Origin: Streptomyces shenzhenensis
GTDB lineage: Bacteria; Actinomycetota; Actinomycetes; Streptomycetales; Streptomycetaceae
Assembly (NCBI RefSeq): GCF_003688995.1
Contig: NZ_PENI01000002.1
Span: 519,442 to 583,441 of the forward strand
Length of the DNA: 64,000 bases
Reading direction: 5' to 3'
The notes under the pieces were generated by a model, which saw only the letters and a list, made by a program, of their open reading frames with translations, did no database searches and was not told the DNA's origin. Below are positions 17,875 to 26,255 of the stretch, in pieces. Numbering within the stretch: position 1 is the first letter of the stretch; every line of letters begins with the position of its first letter. A program made the translations under genes and the position numbers.

Positions 17875-17973
17875 ATGACCGGGCAGGACCGCACCGCTGC
17901 CGTCGAGATCGACACCAGCAGACCGCAGGACAACCACCCTGCCGACGAGTGGGGGTACCGCCCACGTCCTTGA
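17875..17973 (+). pseudogene. 32-residue ORF, possible start of a lost methyltransferase
   Basis: An ATG with a good ribosome binding site (GGAGTGCCCC) opens a frame of only 32 residues. The run VEIDTSRPQ resembles the N-terminus of Streptomyces DUF574-type SAM methyltransferases, which often sit in XRE clusters, but the downstream sequence to 18150 does not continue that family. It may be a truncated gene or a true small protein. The rest of 17785-18150 shows an AT-rich patch at 17795-17845 that may hold a promoter. Confidence 0.3.
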
Positions 17974-18150
17974 GGCAGTGGGGGAGGGCCGGCAGATGCC
18001 GGCCCTCGATCCCCGGGTGCAGGTGATGGCCCGGCACACCGGAGGGCGTCACCCACTACCTCCGGGTCGACGTCGGCGTACGGGGGCGGCAGGTGGCGCA
18101 CGGCGCGTCCCATGCCGCCTCCGTACGCATGCTCCCCGGACAGCGGGCCT

Positions 18151-19638
18151 TCACACGGCCATCGGCCGGTCGTACGCCGATATCGGCGCGGGCAGCCGCG
18201 AACTCCCCGTCAGATACCGGTCGACCGCCGCGGCCACCGCCCGCCCCTCGGCGATCGCCCACACGATCAGCGACTGTCCGCGCGCGGCGTCCCCCGCGGC
18301 GAACACACCGGGGACGTTGGTCGCGAAGCCCGCGTCCCGTGCGATCGTGCCCCGCGCGTGCATCGCCAGCCCCAACTGGTCGACGAGCCCGTCGGTCCGG
18401 TCGGGCCCCGAGAAGCCGAGCGCGAGCAGCACCAGGTCTGCGGGCAGCGTCCGCCCGGTGCCCGGCAGCGGCCGCCGCCCCGCGTCCACCTCCACCAGGT
18501 GCAGCGACCGCACATGCCCGCTCCCGTCCCCGGTGAAGCGCAGCGTCGACGCCGCGAACAGCCGGGCGTCCGCGTCAGCCGCCGGCGCCGTCACCAGATC
18601 GCGCGCCTCCTCGTGCGCGGCCGACAGCCGGTAGATCTTCGGATACGTCGGCCAGGGCTCGGCGTCCTCGTCCCGATCGGCGCCCGGCTGGGCATAGATG
18701 TCCAGCTGGGTCACGGACGCGGCGCCGTCCCGCACCGCCGTGCCCAGACAGTCCGCACCGGTGTCACCGCCGCCCACGATGACGACGTGCTTCCCCGCCG
18801 CGCACAGCGGCGACACCACCAGATCGCCCTCACCGACCCGGTTGGACAGCGGCAGATACTCCATCGCCTGATGGATCCCCGCCAACTCCCGCCCCGGCAC
18901 CGGCAGTTCCCGCCACGCCGTGGCCCCCGTGGCGATCACCACGGCGTCGTACCGCGTCCGCAGCTCGTCCGCCGCGACATCCCGCCCGACCCGCGTGGAC
19001 GTACGGAACCTGGTCCCCTCGGCGCGCATCTGCTCCAGCCGCCGCTCCAGATGCCGCTTCTCCATCTTGAAGGAGGGGATGCCGTACCGCAGCAGCCCGC
19101 CCACCCGGTCGTCCCGCTCGTACACGGCGACGGTGTGCCCGGCCCGGGTCAGCTGCTGTGCCGCGGCGAGACCCGTGGGCCCCGACCCGATCACCGCGAC
19201 CGTCCGGCCGGACAGCCGGTCCGGCGGCCGGGGCGGTGTGAAGCCCTCCTCCCAGGCCCGGTCGGCGATGGCGCACTCGACGTTCTTGATGGTCACCGCC
19301 GGCTGGTTGATCGCGAGCACACACCCCGCCTCGCACGGCGCCGGACACAACCGGCCGGTGAACTCGGGGAAGTTGTTCGTGGCGTGCAGCCGGTCCGCCG
19401 CCGCCCGCCAGTCCTCGCGCGCCACCAGGTCGTTCCACTCGGGGATCAGGTTCCCCAGCGGACAGACGTCGTGGCAGAACGGTATGCCGCAGTCCATGCA
19501 CCGGTCGGCCTGCTTGCTGATGATGGGCAGCAGCGCGCCCGGGACGTACACCTCGTCCCAGTCCCTGACCCGTTCCTCGACGGGCCGACGTGGCCACTCC
19601 TCGCGCGGCGTGGTCATGAAACCCTTGGGGTCGGCCAT
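18151..19638 (-). CDS. gltD: glutamate synthase small subunit-like oxidoreductase
   Basis: A 495-residue FAD/NADPH and iron-sulfur protein of the GltD type, which passes electrons from NADPH. The N-terminal cysteine clusters are CMDCGIPFCHDVCPLGN (about 47-63) and CPAPCEAGC (about 97-105). The FAD-binding site is VAVIGSGPTGLAAA and the NADPH site VVIVGGGDTGADC. GVFAAGDAARGQSLIVWAIA closes the FAD fold. Length is normal. No gltB large subunit is adjacent, so this copy may serve another partner or act as a stand-alone NADPH reductase. A ribosome binding site AAGGAAG precedes the ATG. Confidence 0.9.
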   Translation of the reverse strand: MADPKGFMTTPREEWPRRPVEERVRDWDEVYVPGALLPIISKQADRCMDCGIPFCHDVCPLGNLIPEWNDLVAREDWRAAADRLHATNNFPEFTGRLCPAPCEAGCVLAINQPAVTIKNVECAIADRAWEEGFTPPRPPDRLSGRTVAVIGSGPTGLAAAQQLTRAGHTVAVYERDDRVGGLLRYGIPSFKMEKRHLERRLEQMRAEGTRFRTSTRVGRDVAADELRTRYDAVVIATGATAWRELPVPGRELAGIHQAMEYLPLSNRVGEGDLVVSPLCAAGKHVVIVGGGDTGADCLGTAVRDGAASVTQLDIYAQPGADRDEDAEPWPTYPKIYRLSAAHEEARDLVTAPAADADARLFAASTLRFTGDGSGHVRSLHLVEVDAGRRPLPGTGRTLPADLVLLALGFSGPDRTDGLVDQLGLAMHARGTIARDAGFATNVPGVFAAGDAARGQSLIVWAIAEGRAVAAAVDRYLTGSSRLPAPISAYDRPMAV

Positions 19639-19801
19639 GGTCGTCTTCCTTGCCTACGCGTATGACGGGCCATGCGTCATCGGGCGGCACTCTTCCGGCC
19701 ACGATACGTCTCCCCGGCCACCCCCGCAGAGCCGCCGACAGCCCCTTCCCCAGGCCCCGGCCCGCCCCGCGACCCGCCCCGGGGCCACCCCGCGAGCCCA
19801 C

Positions 19802-20281
19802 TCAGGTGAGCGCCAGCACATACACCACCGCGGCGGCGGCCGAGGCGACCGTGCGGACGTGGTTCCACATGGTCCACTCGCGCACATACGTCGGCCAGTA
19901 GGCGGCGGCCTCCGGGCTGCCCGGCTCCATCCCGGCCAGGGTGTCGTTGCGAGGCACGTTCGCGACCACGGTCAGCCCGAACGAACCGACCAGGAACAGC
20001 GCGCTGCCCAGCAGCAGTTCCACCTTGCCGTCGTCCGGCCACAGCACGAACGTCACCACGGCTATCATGGCGCACAGCACCGCGGACCCCGCGAACACCA
20101 GCATGAACGCGGGTGTCACGGCGGCCACGTTGATCGCGTTCATCGCGGCGACGCCCTGTGCGGGCGGCAACGCGCCCAGCCCGCGCATGACGAACGTCGA
20201 GAACCCGCAGAACACCCCGGCCACCAGCCCGGTACCGAGCACCCCCAGCACGATCAGCACGAAGTACGGGCCGTCGATCAT
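19802..20281 (-). CDS. DUF1772/anthrone oxygenase-like membrane protein
   Basis: A 159-residue membrane protein with four hydrophobic segments: FVLIVLGVLGTGLVAGVFCG, AFMLVFAGSAVLCAMIAVVT, LLLGSALFLVGSFGLTVVAN and VRTVASAAAAVVYVLAL. NVPRNDTLAG in the loop and WTMWNHVRT are hallmarks of the DUF1772 family, which includes anthrone oxygenases. The role here is unknown. Confidence 0.85.
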   Translation of the reverse strand: MIDGPYFVLIVLGVLGTGLVAGVFCGFSTFVMRGLGALPPAQGVAAMNAINVAAVTPAFMLVFAGSAVLCAMIAVVTFVLWPDDGKVELLLGSALFLVGSFGLTVVANVPRNDTLAGMEPGSPEAAAYWPTYVREWTMWNHVRTVASAAAAVVYVLALT

Positions 20282-20421
20282 GTCCTCATCCCCTCCCCAC
20301 CTCGAACCGGGGCCCGCTCGGACCCCCCGTCACCCTCAGTGAATTCCCCCCGCGAAACCGCGACCATCGCCGTGACGCGCGAGCGCATACGCGAGCGTCC
20401 AGCCGCCCCGGCCGCCCGGTC

Positions 20422-21117
20422 TCACCCCACGTCCGCACCGGCCCCGCGCCACCCGCGCAGCACTGCCTCCACGGCGACCGCTATCCGCCGCCGCGCCTCG
20501 TGCCGCGGCACCCCGCTCATCAATAACCGGTCGTACGGCGTGTCCAGGTGCCGCACGGCCGCCACGACCGCCGAGACCACCGCCCCCTCGGACAGCGCCC
20601 GCCCCGCCGCGCTGCGCCCCACCCGCCCGCTGCCCCGCACGGACGCGTGCGTCGCGATCGCCTCCGCCCGCTCGGCCGGGCAGCCGGGAAACAGCCGCCG
20701 GATCTCCGCCGCGAACGCCTCCGTGAACCGCGCGTCCTGCACCGCCCGCCGTCGCGCGTCCCGCGCCCGGCGCCGCCGCCGCGCTTCCGCGTCGGCCAGG
20801 CACCGCTCCTCCGCCCGGGCCAGGGCCGTCTCCTCGACGAGCACACCCTGCCGCTCGTACCGGCTCCTGCGCCGGTTGAACCGCACCACCACCGCCGACA
20901 GCCCGCTCTCCTCCCTCGACCTGCGCGTCAGCGCGGTGTCGCCGCGCGGCAGGAACACCAGATGGCCGAGGTCGGCACAGTCGAGGCAGCGTGGCGCCCC
21001 GCCCTCGACCACGAGCAGGGGCAACGGCCCACGACGGCAGGCGGCGCACTGCTTCCGCCGCAGCGGCTGGATCACGAGAAGTCCCGTGTCCGACGGGTGA
21101 GTTGCGAGGCGCGCCAT
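20422..21117 (-). CDS. DUF2293 domain protein
   Basis: A 231-residue basic protein. The N-terminal part holds two CxxC pairs (KQCAACRRG and PRCLDCADL), a likely zinc ribbon. The middle is very rich in Arg (DAEARRRRRARDARRRAV). The C-terminal DUF2293 domain has FPGCPAERAEAIATHASVRGSGRVG and HLDTPYDRLLMSGVPRHEAR, followed by a helix. A nucleic-acid-binding role is plausible but unproven. The ATG at 21117 is chosen because GGAAGGAACGGG precedes it; the frame remains open upstream through the 24-bp repeat array. Confidence 0.8.
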   Translation of the reverse strand: MARLATHPSDTGLLVIQPLRRKQCAACRRGPLPLLVVEGGAPRCLDCADLGHLVFLPRGDTALTRRSREESGLSAVVVRFNRRRSRYERQGVLVEETALARAEERCLADAEARRRRRARDARRRAVQDARFTEAFAAEIRRLFPGCPAERAEAIATHASVRGSGRVGRSAAGRALSEGAVVSAVVAAVRHLDTPYDRLLMSGVPRHEARRRIAVAVEAVLRGWRGAGADVG

Positions 21118-21180
21118 ATCCCGTTCCTTCCCCACACGGCCCCGCTTCTCCCGCCCGCCGACCCGATCCCACGCCCCTAC

Positions 21181-21372
21181 GGAGGCCGGAGCCCGCGTCC
21201 CCATGATGGCCGGAGCCTGGGTTCCCGTGGAGGCTGGAGCCTGTGTCCGCATGGAGATCGGGGCCTGCGCCCTCACGGAGGCTGGAGCCTGCGGCCGCAC
21301 GGAGGCCGGAGCCCGCGTCCGCACGGAGGCCGGACCCGGCGTTCTCGCGGAGGCCGGTGCCTGGAGCCCGCG
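21181..21372. repeat. eight degenerate 24-bp tandem repeats
   Basis: Eight 24-bp units start at 21181, 21205, 21229, 21253, 21277, 21301, 21325 and 21349, each opening GGAGGC(C/T)GGAGCC or close. In the minus-strand frame of the DUF2293 gene the array stays open and would encode an octapeptide repeat such as ASVRPQAP, extending that protein from an ATG at 21399. The strong ribosome binding site at 21117 makes an untranslated minisatellite more likely. The rest of 21118-21604 holds nothing else I can support. Confidence 0.8.
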
Positions 21373-21604
21373 CCCATGAACGGCACTCCTGACCAACAAC
21401 CGCGGTCACCCCACGCCCCCGGACGCCGAGACCGGCCGGGGGAGCGCGGCCTCCGCGGACCACGGCACCGATGCCCGCCCCGCCGGCGGACCGAGGACCC
21501 CGGCGCCGCTGTCGGACGGGCCCACGAGGGCCCCCGCGCCCCTCCCCGGCGGCCCCGGTCGGTCCCGTGCGGGTGCTCTGGGTCCGGCGCGGCATCATGG
21601 GCCC

Positions 21605-22237
21605 GTGCGACTCGAAGCGATCACCTGGGACCGGCTGGCCGAACGGCTGGCCGAGCGGCTGCTCGACGTCCGGCCCGCGGACGGCGGTCCCTGGCCGCGC
21701 GTCGCCTTCGACGGCGCCTCTGCTGCCCGCCCGGTCGACCTCGCGGAGCGGGTCGCGCAGGCGCTGCGAGTACGCGGCCGCCCCTCGCTCGTCGTGGGCG
21801 CCGAAGGATTCCTGCGCCCCGCCTCGCTCCGACTGGAGCACGGGCACCGGGACGTGGAGTCGTACTACAACGGCTGGTTCGACACCGCGGCACTGTGGCG
21901 CGAGGTCTTCGGTCCGCTCGAACCCGGCGGCGACGGCCGTGTCCTGCCCGACCTGTGGGACCCGGTCACCGATCGGGCCACCCGCAGCTCCTACGTCCAA
22001 CTCCCGCCCGGCGGGCTGCTGTTGCTGCACGGTCCGCTCCTCCTGCGGCACTGGTTCCCCTTCGACCTGACCGTCCATGTCCTCCTCTCGCCGGGTGCCC
22101 TGCGCCGCCGTACCCCCGAGGCGGACCACTGGACGCTGCCCGCCTTCGAGCGGTACGCGGACGAGACCGACCCCGCCACGACGGCCGACGTCCTGGTCCG
22201 CGCCGACGACCCCCGGCACCCGGCCTGGAACGGCTGA
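21605..22237 (+). CDS. uridine-kinase-like protein with degenerate P-loop
   Basis: A 210-residue protein of the uridine kinase-like P-loop fold. The position of the Walker A motif is occupied by RVAFDGASAARPVDLAERVA, lacking the GxxGxGK(S/T) core. Later family segments remain: VVGAEGFLRPASLRLEHGHRDVESYYNGWFD, with the D/E-S-Y-Y-N/D-G pattern, and LLLLHGPLLLRHWFPFDLTVHVLLS. ATP binding is therefore doubtful. A GTG start at 21605 has CATCAT 7 nt upstream and no ribosome binding site. Confidence 0.75.
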   Translation: MRLEAITWDRLAERLAERLLDVRPADGGPWPRVAFDGASAARPVDLAERVAQALRVRGRPSLVVGAEGFLRPASLRLEHGHRDVESYYNGWFDTAALWREVFGPLEPGGDGRVLPDLWDPVTDRATRSSYVQLPPGGLLLLHGPLLLRHWFPFDLTVHVLLSPGALRRRTPEADHWTLPAFERYADETDPATTADVLVRADDPRHPAWNG

Positions 22238-22417
22238 CCCACCCCTCGCCCGAAGCCTCAGCTGTGGCAGATGCGGCCCGGGTGCCCGAGCCGAGGGCGG
22301 AGCGGGACTCTCCCCCTGCGGGTGCGGAGACCCGGCCGGGCGCGGGAGAATGTAGGATGCCGGGACCAGCGGTGTTTCCCGCGCCGCGCCGGCCCGTCCG
22401 GTACCGGGAGGTGCACC

Positions 22418-22852
22418 ATGACCACCGCCGGAGACATCATGCACCGTGGCGCCCAGTGGATACCCGCCCACGAGACCTTGGACCGCGCAGCCCAGTTGAT
22501 GCGCGAGCTGAACGTCGGAGCGCTGCCCATCAGCGACGAGAACGAACGGCTCTGCGGCATCCTCACCGACCGCGACATCGTGGTCGGCTGCGTGGCCATG
22601 GGGCACGACCCCGCCAAGATCACCGCAGGGCAGATGGCCCACGGTACGCCCCGCTGGATCGAGGCGAGCGCCGACGTCGGCGAAGTGCTCCAGGAGATGC
22701 GGGAGCACCAGATCCGCCGCCTGCCCGTCATCGAGAACAAGCGCCTGGTCGGCATGATCAGCGAGGCCGACCTCGCCGAGCACCTCGGGGAGAACCAGAT
22801 CGCCGCCTTCGCCGAGAGCGTCTACGCCCGGACCACCCCGTCCAGCCACTGA
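22418..22852 (+). CDS. CBS-domain pair protein
   Basis: A 144-residue soluble protein made of two CBS domains: DIMHRGAQWIPAHETLDRAA with LPISDENERLCGILTDRDIV, and TPRWIEASADVGEVLQEMRE with LPVIENKRLVGMISEADLAE. CBS pairs bind adenosine nucleotides or related ligands and regulate a partner. The ATG follows CGGGAGGTGCACC. A TAGGAT box about 60 nt upstream (22352) is a candidate -10. Convergent with corA. Confidence 0.9.
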   Translation: MTTAGDIMHRGAQWIPAHETLDRAAQLMRELNVGALPISDENERLCGILTDRDIVVGCVAMGHDPAKITAGQMAHGTPRWIEASADVGEVLQEMREHQIRRLPVIENKRLVGMISEADLAEHLGENQIAAFAESVYARTTPSSH

Positions 22853-22877
22853 CGCCCCGCGTCCGGCCCCGGGCCGG

Positions 22878-24005
22878 TCACAGCCAGCCGTTGCGTCTGA
22901 ACCCTCGGTACAGCGTCAGACACGCGATGGATATCACCCCGATGACCAGCGGATAGCCGAATCGCCAGCGCAGCTCCGGCATGTGGTCGAAGTTCATGCC
23001 GTAGACCCCGCACACCATGGTCGGTACGGCGATGATCGCGGCCCATGCCGTGATCTTCCGCATGTCCTCGTTCTGCGCGACCGTCACCTGTGCCAGATGG
23101 GCCTGGAGGATCGAGTTGAGCAGTTCGTCGAAGGAGGCGATCTGCTCCTTCGCCCGTATCAAGTGGTCGAGGACATCCCTGAAATAGGCCTGTATCTCCG
23201 GGTCGACCACCCGGATCGGCCGCGTGGCGAGGTCCTCGACCGGACGGGCCAGCGGCACCACAGCCCGCTTCAGGTCAAGGAGTTCCCGCTTCAGCTGGTA
23301 GATGCGCCCGGGGTCGACCCGCGCCCCGTTCTCCGCGAACACATCCGTCTCGACCTCGTCGATGTCGGACTGCACCGCGTCCGTCACGTTCAGATACTCG
23401 TCCACCACATGGTCCGCGATGGCGTGCAGCACCGCCGCCGGGCCCTTGGCCAGCTGCCGGGGCTGCGACTCCAGTTCCTCGCGTAGCGGTCCCAGCGAGC
23501 CGTGCCGTCCGTGCCGGACCGTGATCACGAAGTCGTGGCCGAGGAACACCATGATCTCGCCGGTGTGCACCACCTCGCTCGTCGCCGTCAGCTCCTCGTG
23601 CTCGACGTAGCAGACCGTCTTGAACACGGCGAACAGCGTCTCCCCGTACCGCTCCAGCTTCGGGCGCTGATGGGCCTCCACCGCGTCCTCGACCGCCAGC
23701 GGATGCAGGTCGAACAGTTCGGCGATGCCCGCGAACTCGGCGTCCGTCGGCTCGTGCAGCCCCAGCCAGACGAATCCGTCCCCGCTCTTGCGCACCCGCT
23801 CCACGGCGTCGACCAGGTCGCCGCCGCCGGAGACCCGGGCGCCGTCCCGGTACGTCACGCAGTTGACCACCGAGGAGCCCAGCGGTGACCGGGCGGGATG
23901 GCTCAGATCGACGCGCGGTCGCTTCCGCGTCAGCCGTGCGACCTTGCGCAGGCGGCCGACCCCGCTCAGGTCCCTGACCTTGCGCAGATTCCCTGCCATG
24001 GACAT
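22878..24005 (-). CDS. corA: CorA-type magnesium/cobalt channel
   Basis: A 375-residue homopentameric divalent cation channel. The long N-terminal cytoplasmic domain has FVWLGLHEPTDAEFAGIAEL and HPLAVEDAVEAHQRPKLERY, typical of CorA. The C-terminus has two membrane helices, with the selectivity motif YGMNFDHMPE between ITAWAAIIAVPTMVCGV and YPLVIGVISIACLTLY. The basic cytoplasmic tail is RGFRRNGWL. The start at 24005 follows AGGGGGATCC; 23999 is an alternative. Length is normal. Confidence 0.93.
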   Translation of the reverse strand: MSMAGNLRKVRDLSGVGRLRKVARLTRKRPRVDLSHPARSPLGSSVVNCVTYRDGARVSGGGDLVDAVERVRKSGDGFVWLGLHEPTDAEFAGIAELFDLHPLAVEDAVEAHQRPKLERYGETLFAVFKTVCYVEHEELTATSEVVHTGEIMVFLGHDFVITVRHGRHGSLGPLREELESQPRQLAKGPAAVLHAIADHVVDEYLNVTDAVQSDIDEVETDVFAENGARVDPGRIYQLKRELLDLKRAVVPLARPVEDLATRPIRVVDPEIQAYFRDVLDHLIRAKEQIASFDELLNSILQAHLAQVTVAQNEDMRKITAWAAIIAVPTMVCGVYGMNFDHMPELRWRFGYPLVIGVISIACLTLYRGFRRNGWL

Positions 24006-24218
24006 CTGGATCCCCCTGCCTGCTGCTCCTCGCGCCGTGCTGTCGCGCCTTGACCAGAAAGTCTGCCAGCCCGGCGCGATCCGTGGACAAGCCTGTGGGA
24101 GCCGCCCATTCCGCTTGGTTCCCGGCTGTGGACAAGTGGTCACGGCCGGGGGCCTGCCGCCCGTCGCGCCGGAGCGTCGTCCATCCGCGACCGGCGGAAC
24201 AACTGGGATGATCGCGGC

Positions 24219-25013
24219 ATGACGCGATCCGACGGATATCTCCTCGACAACCGGCAGGCCGAGGCGGGGCAGCGCTTCGACGCCTTCGCCACCCTCTTCG
24301 ACCCCACCACCTTCCGGCACCTGGTGGGCTTCGGGCTGGGGCCCGGCTGGCGCTGCTGGGAGGTCGGCGCCGGCGGTACTTCCGTGGTGTCCTGGCTGGC
24401 CAAGAAGGTGGGCCCGACCGGCAGGGTCGTCGCCACCGATATCGACACCTCGCTGCTCCTCCCGGCCGCGCGTCCGCCCGTCGAGGTGCGTGTCCATGAC
24501 GTCGGCGAGCAGGAGCCGCCCGGAGTGGGGTTCGACCTGGTGCACGCCCGCCTGGTCCTTGTACACGTCCCGGACCGGGAACGGGCGCTGCACTCGATGG
24601 TCCAGGCGCTGCGGCCCGGCGGACGGCTCCTGGTCGAGGACGCCGACCCCGCGCTCCAGCCCCTCATCTGCCCGGACGAGCACGGCCCCGAGCAGCAACT
24701 CGCCAACCGGCTGCGGAAAGGGTTCCGCACCCTGCTCGCCGACCGCGGCGCCGATCTGTCCTACGGCCGCAGGCTCCCGCGCCTGCTGCGCGAGGCCGGA
24801 CTGCGCAACGTGCAGGCCGACGCGTACTTCCCGCTCGCCTCGCCCGCCTGCGCGGCTTTGGAGATCGCCACCGTGCGGCAGATCCGGGACCGGCTCGTCG
24901 CGGCGGGACTGGCCACCGACGGGGACATCGACCAGCACCTCGCCAATGTCGCCGCGGGCGGCATGGACCTGGCCACGGCACCGATGATCTCGGCGTGGGG
25001 ACGCAAGGCCTAG
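24219..25013 (+). CDS. class I SAM-dependent methyltransferase
   Basis: A 264-residue enzyme. After NRQAEAGQRFDAFATLFDPT it has motif I WRCWEVGAGGTSVVSWLAKKV (the usual E/D-x-G-x-G-x-G), VVATDIDTSLL (motif II), FDLVHARLVLVHVPDRE and LRPGGRLLVEDADP. The C-terminal half forms the substrate domain. Substrate unknown. The ATG has GATGAT 6 nt upstream and no Shine-Dalgarno, suggesting a leaderless mRNA. Divergent from corA across two DnaA-box-like sites. Confidence 0.82.
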   Translation: MTRSDGYLLDNRQAEAGQRFDAFATLFDPTTFRHLVGFGLGPGWRCWEVGAGGTSVVSWLAKKVGPTGRVVATDIDTSLLLPAARPPVEVRVHDVGEQEPPGVGFDLVHARLVLVHVPDRERALHSMVQALRPGGRLLVEDADPALQPLICPDEHGPEQQLANRLRKGFRTLLADRGADLSYGRRLPRLLREAGLRNVQADAYFPLASPACAALEIATVRQIRDRLVAAGLATDGDIDQHLANVAAGGMDLATAPMISAWGRKA

Positions 25014-25340
25014 CAGGCCGGACGCATCCGCCGTACCGCGCCCCACGGCCGCTGTACCCCTGCGCCGTCCGCGGTCTCGCGTCCCGCCGGGCGGCCGTCC
25101 GCGTCCGCTGTGTCGCGCCCGACCGCTTTCCCCGCTGTGTTCCACGCGCCTGCGCTGCCGCTGCCCTCTCTGTCCGCCGTGCCGCGCCCGTCCGCCGTAT
25201 CGGACGCGCCCGCCGCGCCGCGGCCAGTCCATGCCGCAGCCGGCTCGTGCCGGTGCCAGGAACGTGTCACGGCCAGCACTGCGGTGCCGCCAGGGTCGCG
25301 TTGCGGCCGGGGCTGCATTGTGGCCAGGGCTGTCGCGCGG

Positions 25341-26255
25341 TCATTCCCGTGCCGGTGGCCGGCCGCCGACCTGCTCCACCGCACGGGCGCCCGCCCGGCA
25401 CCCCTCCGCCGCCGCGTCCTCGGCACCCGCGCCCGCGACGAGAGCGGCCAGGAACGCGCCGGTGAACGCGTCCCCCGCACCCGTCGTGTCCCGGGGCGTC
25501 GCCGGCGCGGCGGGAACGCGGGCGAGCACATCGCCGGACCGGGCCACCAGCGCTCCGTCAGCGCCGAGCTTGGCCACCACCAGCGGGACCAGACGGCTCA
25601 GCTTGGCCGCGGCGTCCGCCGGGTCGGGCAGCCCCGTCAGCAGACACGCCTCGTCCCGGCTGGGCAGCAGGATGTCCAGGCCTTCGGCGAACGCCAGGAA
25701 GCGGTCGACCCCCAAGGCCCGGAGAAACCCCGTCGACGCCGGATCCAGGCTCACCGGCACCTCACGCGCGCGTGCCGCCCGCAGTGCCACCGCCGCGAGC
25801 GCCCGGCTCGGCTCGGAGAACAGCAGATAGCCGGACAGATGCAGCCGCGCGACCCCGTCGAGCAGCGTGTCCGACCAGTCGGCCGGTTCGAGCCGCAGCG
25901 CCGCGCCGCTGTCCGTGAGGAAGGTCCGCTCGGCCGCGGCGTCCGCGTCCACCAGGCAGATCACCGTCGCGGTCGCCGCCTCCGTGTCGAGGACGAGTCG
26001 TGGACGCACGCCGGCGGACACCAGCTCCCGCTCGTGCCACGCCGCCGCGTCCGCACCCACCCGCCCCAGCAGCCGCACGTCCGCACAGCCCGCGGCGGCG
26101 GCCCAGCAGGCCACGTTGGCGCCAGCCCCGCCGGGAAGCGTCCGGATCGCCGCCGCCGTGTCGGTGCCGGCCGCGAGCGGGCCCCGGTGCCGCGCGACGA
26201 CATCGGTGACGACGTCCCCGACGACCAGCAGCGCCCCCGCCCGCCCCGCCGTCAC
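25341..26255 (-). CDS. psuK: pseudouridine kinase (PfkB family)
   Basis: Phosphorylates pseudouridine to pseudouridine 5'-phosphate for PsuG. The 304-residue protein has the PfkB signature 1 region LPGGAGANVACWAAAAGCADVRLLGRVG (about residues 37-64) and signature 2 DTTGAGDAFTGAFLAAL near residue 265, with the catalytic Asp in GAGD. Its GTG overlaps the psuG stop (GTGA), so the two are coupled, which supports the pathway assignment. The 327 nt after its stop (25014-25340) is GC-rich with no gene I can support. Confidence 0.85.
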   Translation of the reverse strand: MTAGRAGALLVVGDVVTDVVARHRGPLAAGTDTAAAIRTLPGGAGANVACWAAAAGCADVRLLGRVGADAAAWHERELVSAGVRPRLVLDTEAATATVICLVDADAAAERTFLTDSGAALRLEPADWSDTLLDGVARLHLSGYLLFSEPSRALAAVALRAARAREVPVSLDPASTGFLRALGVDRFLAFAEGLDILLPSRDEACLLTGLPDPADAAAKLSRLVPLVVAKLGADGALVARSGDVLARVPAAPATPRDTTGAGDAFTGAFLAALVAGAGAEDAAAEGCRAGARAVEQVGGRPPARE

